This document shows, one piece after another, positions 55,837 through 64,000 of a DNA stretch of 64,000 nucleotides. Origin of the DNA: Cyclaneusma minus (taxonomy: Eukaryota > Ascomycota > Leotiomycetes > Marthamycetales > Marthamycetaceae); contig JAKZHN010000017.1 of NCBI GenBank assembly GCA_037179335.1, positions 558,001 to 622,000 of the forward strand, in the 5' to 3' direction. Under the pieces are notes generated by a model. The model was given only the letters and a program-made list of their open reading frames with translations, was not told the origin of the DNA and searched no databases. The first letter of the stretch is position 1. Every line of letters starts with the position of its first letter. The position numbers and the translations under genes are program-made.

Positions 55837-57860
55837 ATTTGAGCCTGAGCTGTCTGAGTCTTGTAGACCATCAGCCTTGACGTCAAGTCGTGTAATGGGT
55901 TATATGAGTGTTTGAAGAGCCCTCTGGGCGCGACGATGAGTCCGTGACGGAGAACTCGAACGAGAAGCACGAGGTTTGAGCCTCAAGTCTATGAGTTTCG
56001 ACGGCAAGTCGGGTAATGGATGGTATGAGTATGAGAGTATGGAAGAAAGTTATTGTGTTCCTCGCTTTAGCCGGCCATTTATACCCTATATGCGTCTTAA
56101 TGAAAATGATATGCTGTGGAAACTACCACTCCTATTTGCGTTTTGGATTTGGTGATGCTGATATGCAGTCTTCCCAAACATAACCCAAATCTTTACCCCC
56201 TTGAATCAGCTGCGATTCCCGATGTTACTTGCTCCTGACCTCCTGCAACCATTCCTCATGACGAACGGATCACATGCTTCGACATTTCGAGACCTGAACT
56301 CCTCAACTGCACTGCCGTAATACCAAGAATATTCCAAGAACTCCCCAAATCAATCCCAAGAAAAATCCGCGCCGCATCCGCCGCTACAAGTCATGGGGAT
56401 AGCACATGCCGCCCTGCAGCGCCACGTCTTCTTCCTTCTCGCCCAGCAAACCTCGTCAAGAAGTTCCGACCAAGCCTCCGAGTCCGAGTCCGAGTCCGAG
56501 TCCGCGAGCGCTCGCCATTGATCAGATAGCAATCGCGTCATGTAGCGGACTCGAAGGCTATGTTGATCAATTGAAGTCCTGCATATGCGCACGCCCCAGC
56601 AAAACGGGAGAAGAACATAGAAGAACATATCGTTCTTCTCGGGGATGATCCGCAAGTCGGTAGACATCGCAGACTACCGTGCCCATTTGGCATTGAAGTC
56701 GGCACGTGCGGGCAAAGCCTATGACCCAACCCCATGGGTACTAAATTGCGGCAGCATGCATGATATAATGCACGGACATGATACATGTATGTACAGCATC
56801 CCGGGATCCCACTGCTATCGCGTCACTACCTATTGACATGGAGTAGTGACTCATGTACTGCATTGACGCTTATCCCCACTCCATTCTCTGTCCCCCCGTG
56901 CCTCAATGTGATTCCTTCTTTTCGCAGATCAGGTATCAAAGCCACTAGTAAAACCCAGCTATGCAATACCAGCCTTTCACAATTCCATATCAAACTTTGT
57001 TTGACGTTTTGAACCATTGTTGTGCCGATTAAGAAACCTTTAGAACTACCATTTGGGATCGTTCAAAGTAAAAGTCAGATCCCGGGAATGGGTGGATTCA
57101 CGTCCGTCAGGTTGACGGGAATCACATACAATGTCTTACTTACCCTGGAGACAGCCATAACGACTCCAAAGTTCAAACCTGGCAAGAGAAAATGGGCTTT
57201 GGAGGGGAGATAGTCCTGGGCCTGAGAGGAGTGACAGGCGCAAAATGAAAAAGAAATCCCAAATTCAAGTTATTAGGACGAATCTTAAGTCGGGTGTCAG
57301 GAGTTCACTGGTTAAGGAGACCCCAACTAACATGGTGCGCATGTCGTGAAAGGGGTATAAATCAAAGAAGAATGACTTGGGACTGCTCAGTTATTGAGTG
57401 TTGTATAATTAAATATGGTATTGTTGTTGGGATCACCAGGGGTGGTGGCTCGCACGCCAAGAGGTGGATATATCCAGTCGTAAGCGTTGTATTGAGTCTA
57501 AGAAGCAAGGAGGGTAAGCTCTATAATATTAAAGCTATCCCCTCCCTTCTCTGCTAACTAAGCTAAGCTAAGCTATCTACGATGGCTGTAGCTAAGGCTA
57601 CAGCTGTAGCTACGGCTGTAGCTACAGTAGTCGCAACAATTGTAGTCTTGATGTCAGAGACTATGAGAACTGAAGCTGGCTCGCATCAAATATCATTTCG
57701 AAGCAGGGACTTACATGTATGCCTTCCAACAGTGTTGGGTGTGACTTTTCAGTGACGGGATTCGAGATGTTGAAGAGTTGAAAATGTTTGGAAACTGGGT
57801 TGCGCAACTCCAACTTTGACTTGGACAGCAGATTGTAGGAAATAGCGTCCTCGATTCTCT
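55837..57860. other. Intergenic region with short repeats
   Basis: No supportable gene. Contains a weak 19-bp-type patch near 56320-56363 (ACCAAGAATATTCCAAGA) and a GCTGTAGCTA(C) microrepeat at 57556-57632. Confidence 0.5.
57556..57632. repeat. AAGCT and GCTGTAGCTAC short repeat
   Basis: Alternating AGCTAAGCTA units followed by GCTGTAGCTA/GGCTACAG units that are also self-complementary; may form hairpins. Confidence 0.55.
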
Positions 57861-59810
57861 CTATTCTCGTCTTTTGTCTTGCCCGTCCACGATACTTATC
57901 TCCAACACTCTCGCCCTCCGCCCACCAGCGACCGTTATTTTCACCACCAGACGGACCTGAAGGGATGAAGGAGGATCCGGGTCGATAAACTGCTCCGAAG
58001 AAAGCTTGCCCAAATACGGCAGCCAAAAGAGTCTGTCGAATCTATACCCTGGCACTGAGTCTAAGCAGTCCATGTTGTCTTTCAGAGACCCAGAGCTGTT
58101 GACCAGTGCCTGGCCGTCTGTACATGCTACTGCAAAATCCTCATCCTCTCGATCCCTATCTCTCCAGCCTACCACGAAGAGTATTATGATAATATTCTCC
58201 CCTGTTGGCGTGCTAAGCCTCATCATTCTGATGTTTCCGTAGTCTGTAGGTCTGAGTTCTTGGGCCTGTGACCTATGTTCCAGTGGAAGATAGGGCCGCT
58301 GTATAGTCTCTGTCTCGGAGATACTAATACCACTTTCCTGTAAGGCGCTCACATCCAAGGAGCAAGAAGATGTAGTCCTGTGAATGTCGTCCGATAAGTG
58401 ATAATACCCCTGTTGCTTGCAGTGTGTGGGAAACTAAAAGGGAAAAACTAAAACTTAAGTTTCTAACGAACTAAGGGGGTCCCAAGTTTAGATTGAAAAC
58501 TTAAGTTTTTAGTTAGAAACTCAGGGGTAAAAGGGGTAAGTACTTTTTAATACAAAAGTACTTTGGGGAGCCCCGGGCCAAAATCAGGATATGGGAAACT
58601 AAAAGGAAAAAACTAAAACTTAAGTTTAAAACTTAAGTTTCTAACGAACTACGGACCCCTCTAGTTTAGTTGGAACTAAACTATATATCTCTAAGTTCCT
58701 AGTTTTTAAGTTTCCCACACCCTGGTTGCTTGATGAAAAGTGTCTCTCGCTTCATTCTACGGCGTAGCAGAACTTCGAAATCCTCCCCATTTATCTGGCC
58801 CAGTATGTGACCGTCTCTCCGAGAATAAACAGTCGAAGATTCTGACTCCTTTGCTAGTTTGATATACATTTGCTGGTCAGAGGCTTGAGTGTCTCGACAT
58901 GCCAGGAGGCCCAGGTAGCACAACCGGTGGGCCCAGCCGACAGACGCGTCTGCGCTAGGATCGGGGTCAGGACACAGGTCGAGACGCGCGGCAATGCCTC
59001 TGCTGGTGACATCAAAGGGAATTGTGTCAGAAGTGACGTCGCAGGGAACTAGATTCTTGGGGCCTACAAAGTAGGCCGGGGACTGGGCGAGCACAGATAT
59101 TCGAGCAATAGGCCGCATGGTTCTCCACGCGAATAATGTCTGGTCCTCTGACGTCTTCATGATTTCTTCTTGGAGTCTGATGAAAGCCTTGTTTCCTTCC
59201 CCATAGAGCATGGGGATGTTGATGTTGAAGATACCAATAAAGCAGTAAGCCTCATCTTCCACTCTTGTTGTTTGCCTGTGGGAAGCCCAAGACATTCGTT
59301 CAGCAATGCTAGCTTTGTTTCCGCTCAGTATCGTCACTGGTACTCCGGTAGCCGCAGAAATTGCTTCCTTAAGACTCAGCTTGGTTCCAATTTCGTGCCA
59401 GTCTCTGTCGAACAGTATCAAATATTCCTGGTCGATCAGCTCCTGGAGATTCCAGCCGCGTGTAAACCATTGACTCCTGGCAAACATTGATACATCTGAC
59501 AAATAGACAAAGCAGACGTCCGCGCCCCTGTAACATTTGTACATGGAGTTGATAGCTTCAGAAGCTCAGAGCCGTTCGTCTTGTCGATACAGTATGTATC
59601 TACCCAAGCGTATCCGACGCCATTTGCTTTCGCTACCGCACAACAATCCTTGATTTTCTGGTATCCCAGCATGTTGAGTGGTCTCCCGCTAAGCATGTTC
59701 TGAAGCGAGGGCTCTTCTTTCTCCCGAGTATGGGACAGTATCGCGTATGGAGGTATTTCTTTCTCGCTGAACTCTCGCAGCTCAAGGGTAGCAGTGTTGA
59801 GAAGCCGCAT
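57861..59810 (-). pseudogene. HET-domain (heterokaryon incompatibility) gene, broken by a frameshift and an insertion
   Basis: Starts at ATG 59810 with the HET block MRLLNTATLELREF...IPPYAILSHT, then WVDTYCID and, after a frame change near 59560, MYKCYRGADVCFVYLSDVS, FTRGWNLQELI, YCFIGIFNINIPMLYGEG and FIRLQEEIM. These are the ordered conserved parts of HET-domain proteins that trigger heterokaryon incompatibility. A single-base loss near 59555-59564 breaks the frame and no intron can bridge it. Further on, a 300-bp element (58420-58719) splits the C-terminal frame after ...ETLFIKQ; the frame resumes as GYYHLSDDIH and stops at 57861. The usual W after SHT is R. The frameshift could be a sequencing error, but the insertion is clear. 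Confidence 0.8.
58420..58719. mobile_element. About 300-bp non-autonomous element inserted in the HET pseudogene
   Basis: Inverted ends TGTGGGAAACT... and ...AGTTTCCCACA lie at the margins. An imperfect 12-bp direct repeat, CCCTG(G)TTGCTTG, is present at 58408-58419 and 58720-58732, as expected from target duplication. The interior has a GGGAAACTAAAAGG...AACTAAAACTTAAG block occurring twice (about 58427 and 58592) and palindromic AAACTTAAGTTT. The gene's reading frame joins sensibly when the element is skipped. Confidence 0.85.
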
Positions 59811-60814
59811 GATGGGTAGTTGTTGGTGATGATGGGAGGGGTATCAGAGTGAGATTCGGCTTTTAGCGTGACGATTTTCTAAGCCCTGGCTTTTCAATAA
59901 GGTAACAGGGCCGCCGGGAGAATCTAACCATCAGGGATGGCGCCGGTGCAACGAAACCGTCCTATTTGGACAAGTTAGCGACTAAGTAAGTTCAGAGCAT
60001 CAAAGCCTACATGCCAACTTTGAAAGAAACAAATAACCGAAAGAAGTCTGAATGTATAACGATGCTGAAGTTCAGCTGCTTAGTGCTTGGAAAGCGGGGC
60101 TGAGTCTTCAAAGGCGCATAAGAGCGATGCAACCAATCGTTGACCCTTCCAAGTCACTACATAGTACCAGCCAGAGCCTTGCACATTCAAAGACGAGGGG
60201 GCTAGACCCAAGCGACGCCTGTATTGAAGGAAAAGTACACTTGACTTGAGACTATCACTATCTCGCAAAACGCTCTCTTCAAGCTATTCAATCTCGCTGA
60301 TGAACGTCAATGTATTGACGAACTCTTAAAACCACTTGGTCATCCAGCCTGTACACCTTTTCATCATTCCTCAGTCAACCACCCCCGTAAAAAGGAAAAA
60401 GAGAAAGAAAGCCAGAAAAAACGAGAAAGAAAGCCTCATCCAGCAGCGTCAAAACACACCCAAAATGATCAAAAACGAATACCCTACTGCGCCGCAATAG
60501 GAATTTATGTTCTCCCTCCATGGTAGCCACCCGGGCTCTCGGGGGGCGTGGTGATCCATCGAAGTGCCACAAAAAGAAAAGATTGCAAAGAAGGCGCTAT
60601 CACTGACCATGAATCACTCTGCCAATCACCAAAAGCCCTCCCATCTCTATTTCATGTGTCCAAAGTATTTGAAATTCTCCAGTCATTCTTGATATCGATC
60701 ATTAACGTTAATCATCCCTTATACCGCCACCCAAAAAATAATACAAGAACTAGAAACCACCGACCCCTATCCCCAACCCCCTAAGTACAATCAACCCCCC
60801 CACCCACAAGTCAC
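59811..60814. other. Intergenic region
   Basis: HET pseudogene promoter and the 3' flank of the hydrolase gene. No other feature recognised. Confidence 0.45.
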
Positions 60815-62170
60815 CTAAACCTCAGCCTCCAAAAACCTCTGAATCGCCACAAACGCCGCCGTCGAATTCCGATGCACATTAACCGCATGACCCGTCTCCG
60901 GCTGCACCAGCACTTCAAACACTCTCACCACCGGAAACTGCCCCTTCACCATCGCCGGAATACTTTGCCCCATACCCCCCGTATTATAGCAATCGCCCCC
61001 ACAGAAAATCGCATCAAACTCTCCCGTAACCACCATAACCGGACCCCTGTATTCCTCCGCAACCTTTGGTCCGCCGCCCATGGTAAGGATTTCGCCAATG
61101 GTGACCGGCTGTTTGTTTTGCTCGAGAATGGGACCGAGAGAGGTGATGAAACCAGCGGGGTAGAGGAAGGTGAATTGGTTGGCGGAGAGCGAGGACCAGG
61201 TTAGGTATCCCGAAGCGTAGGATGCGATGCCGGCGTAGACCTGTGTTGCGAGGCCGGCGAAGAGGTCGTAGAAACCCGGATGTGCGTCTGGCACCGCAGG
61301 CAGCAAAGTCGAAAGATTCCCGCCGCCGAATCGCAGTGGCTGATTGTAGGCAGCAATTTGCAGGTTCCAGGCTGCGAAGGTGGTGGCCATGTAGGAAGTG
61401 TTTGTGGAGTAGCCGGTGAGGATGAGGCCGTCGGTGGCGGTGGGGTGGAGGGCGGCGAGGCCCATGGAGAGGATGGAGCCGAAGGAGTGGCCGACGTGGA
61501 CGATTTTTGCAGGGGCGCGGTTCATGCCTAGGCAGGGGATGGAGTTGGAGCGGAGCATGAGGGTCAGTTCGTAGATGGCGGAGAGCTCGGAGAAGGATTG
61601 GACGACGGATATGGGGTCGGTGGTTGGGGAGGAGGAATTGCCGATTCCGAGGCGGTCGATGGCGAAGGTGGAGTAGCCGAATTGGTCGACTGCTACGTCG
61701 ACGTAGGAGTAGGCGAAGTTATCATAAGCGAGGTCCCAATATCTAAATTAAGCAAGATGAGTTAAGTTAGTTATTCGTAGGTTGTAAACCAAGTTGTTTC
61801 CAAACTGAATGATAGTAACAAAACTTCCTTACACTTTGTCGAAGCCGATGCCATGGACAAGAAATTGCAAGACACTGTTATTGCCATTGTTGGTGCTTGT
61901 ACTGGTTGGAGTACAGTAGGTGGCCGAGATATCATAAGTCCCATTCTCGGTCCTATATCCTGTCAACACCTCCTGCGAGTAGTTCGATCCCTGTTTAGTG
62001 AACATCTGGGCGAATGTTGTAACGTCCATGTTGGTCGCAGGCTCGGGGATGTGGAAGACTCCATTGCGAGCATTAATCGTGACAGGAATAGTGACGTTTC
62101 TGCAATATTTGGCCTCGGCGACACTCAAGGTGGCAGCAAGAGCCGTGAGCTGGAAAGAAGAGTGCTTCAT
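60815..62170 (-). CDS. Secreted alpha/beta-hydrolase (lipase/esterase type)
   Basis: Two exons, complement(60815..61742, 61833..62170), give 421 residues; the 90-nt intron has a GTAAGG donor and TTTAG acceptor. A signal peptide occupies about residues 1-20 (MKHSSFQLTALAATLSVAEA). The alpha/beta-hydrolase signs are present: HGIGFDK oxyanion strand, nucleophile S199 in GHSFG, acid D356 in GEFDA and base H398 in ETGHAVN. The family hydrolyses ester or amide bonds; no domain narrows the substrate. Fungal secreted members of this shape are often annotated only as alpha/beta-hydrolase. It is a single gene with no functional partner visible nearby. Confidence 0.9.
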
Positions 62171-64000
62171 TTTGATGGGTAGGCCAAGAAGAGATAGTGG
62201 GAGGGAGCAGCAAGAGGGATTGAAGACGGTTGAAGCTACGGGGGAGATCTCAGAAGGGGATGTTAGGAGAGAGAAGAGATGGTATACATACACGACTTGC
62301 TCTACCCACCTGAGCTGAGACCGGGCTTCGCCGTTTCCGGTAAGAAGACAAGCTTCCATTGAATGGATCGCAAGTCGCAAGGTACAAACTTCCAGACCAG
62401 CGTGATGGAACTGGCACCAACCGGCAGACTCACCAGCCGAGTATCCAGCAATTTGTCAAGACATGTTCTTGAACAAGTATAGCGCCTAAGTAGAGACCGA
62501 CGTTTAAACATGAAGCATCTGGCAGCTAACAGCCAGCCGGCGGAACAATACTGTAGTGTTGCTGTGATTGATGACGAGCGTCCATGGGAATTTGAAATCG
62601 CCGTGACGAATTGAGCCTTCTGGACCCAAGGGTGCGGCTTGCCACATGATGAGAGTAAACTGTAACAAGAAATATTTGCGATTGACTTTGTGAAATGGCC
62701 TTCTGAAATACCCTTTTTGCGCTTATACCCACCTCCTTGTGCACGACTTGTGCCCAAGAAAGCGCACATATCGTGTGCTGCCATCGACGCCGACCAACGA
62801 GAGCCGCGGGAGGGCTCCAATGTTCAATGCAGGCCGCCGTGTTGTGCTCGAATCCAGCAAAGCCTCTGTGTTTTCGTGTGAGCATGGATGAGAACGAAGC
62901 TTCCATATGCAGCGTGGATTGGCGATGACAGAGTCTGGCAAGTCTGTCTGGATCGTCTTGTTTGGGCCGGAGCCAACGGACCGACCCAGCGACCGAGCAG
63001 AGTGGCCAGGGTGAAGGGATTGCGAAATGCAAATCCATGGATCGCAAGCCATCGAGATCCTGTAGGACGTGAGTCTTGAGATAGGGCTCCCACGAGGGAT
63101 AACAGCCCGCCCTTGAAAATTCTGCATCTCGTGCTCACCCACGGCCTCTCTCAATCCCGCCTCTCCTCGGTGTCACTGCCACCAGCTGCCATGATTTGAC
63201 AAATCGCATCAGACTCGATGGTTGCCATCGTCTGGTACGAGTATGTGCGAAAAAAGCAAGACAATTGGCCTGGAAGGCAGCAGAGAAAATTTTGAACTCC
63301 AATTGTGGCGGACGGAGAGCTTTTACTCGCTGTCGCGCCCGTTTGTGATCGGGCGAGAAACGCCCAGATCGCGCGGGGGAGCTCCACAAGCAGAAGCGGG
63401 AGAGCGTCAAGCCTCGTTTCTTGGTCTCTTGGCGTGAACCAACTCCCATGAAACGTATCATTGGTGAAACACGAAAATCTGAATATACAAATACCTGCGA
63501 AGAGACGGCGTCAGCCCCCATTGTAACGGTGCACTTAGCGTCGAATAAAGAGCTAGCTTTAAAGCTATGTCTGGCCTGTGGATATAGAAGTGTCTGACTG
63601 TACCGAGATCTCGATTTCATAGTAGCACTCAGATCGAGAATCTGGAATTGTGACATGGCTTGGTGGCTTGGATCCGGGTAATGGGAATTGTACCGCAGGC
63701 CGGCCGTGGGGGGCTCTTCTGGAAGGGTTTTGGAATAAAGACGCCCAAAAATACGACGGGATGCTTCCCGGTAAGCAACTGAGCCGGGAAAGGTGGAGGA
63801 GAGCGTGGTCCATCAAGACCCCCAATTACCCACGGATATCAGACAAACCGAGAGTTCTGTCAAACCTGCCCGAAGAAGGAGAAGGAATGATCAACTGGGT
63901 GGGCAGCTTGCAAGAAATATCAAGTAGTGGAAATGCAGGTCTAGTATTATGAATTAGAACAGCCGAAGATAACGCCATCGAGGCTAAACTGCTCGACCGT
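62171..64000. other. Right-end region without a supportable gene
   Basis: Contains the hydrolase promoter, then about 1.6 kb with overlapping open frames up to 173 codons on the minus strand and none with recognisable motifs. The sequence continues past the window edge. Confidence 0.4.

Noticed and set aside
1..64000. CRISPR array, tRNA or rRNA genes
   Set aside because: The tandem arrays have no spacers of constant length and the organism is a fungus; I saw no convincing tRNA A/B-box pair or rRNA sequence by eye, though a covariance search would be needed to exclude a tRNA.

Overview
The window is nuclear DNA of a filamentous ascomycete (Pezizomycotina). Protein genes carry short GT-AG introns, mostly 46-120 nt, with recognisable branch sites. 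The families are typical of moulds: hydrophobin, Zn2Cys6 regulator, HET-domain remnants, fungal rhodopsin-like membrane protein, TRI12 and allantoate-permease transporters. One block has been reduced to almost pure A+T by repeat-directed C-to-T mutation. No class or species can be named from the sequence alone. All splice models were read by eye from reading frame, splice signals and family conservation.

Layout. 0-2.4 kb: the 3' end of a Ser/Thr-rich secreted-type protein and a class I hydrophobin. 3.4-8.4 kb: a divergent pair, an allantoate-permease-family MFS transporter and a TauD-type 2-oxoglutarate dioxygenase, sharing a 1.5-kb intergenic region with an exact match to the CYS3/MetR sulfur-regulator consensus. 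This looks like a small sulfonate-use module. 10.4-17.5 kb: a secreted GH51 arabinofuranosidase, a Mid2-like single-pass cell-surface protein and a small secreted cysteine protein. 18-21.2 kb: two BTB-type paralogues in tandem. 22.0-26.6 kb: a HET-domain relic, then 4.2 kb with no gene I can support. 26.6-32.2 kb: a Zn2Cys6 regulator and a MOB/phocein protein.

32.3-37.8 kb is a gene-free A+T block bounded by diverged direct repeats and, on its right edge, a 15-bp tandem array. 37.9-45.3 kb: an orphan gene, a COG0523 (ZNG1-like) GTPase, the CCR4-NOT subunit NOT2 and an AIF-like FAD oxidoreductase. 46.7-55.8 kb: a rhodopsin-domain membrane protein, a PhyH-family dioxygenase and a TRI12-family efflux transporter, separated by repeat-rich spacers. 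57.9-62.2 kb: a HET-domain pseudogene split by a 300-bp insertion, and a secreted alpha/beta-hydrolase. The last 1.8 kb shows no gene.

The most notable signals are non-coding. (1) In the A+T block the surviving cytosines lie overwhelmingly in GpC, a different context from canonical CpA-directed RIP. The edge array preserves intermediate stages. (2) A family of short inverted-repeat elements (TA target duplication, mariner-like ends, 19-bp internal units) sits in intergenic DNA and inside introns. (3) Other small non-autonomous elements are present, including a hAT-type copy with a perfect 8-bp target duplication.
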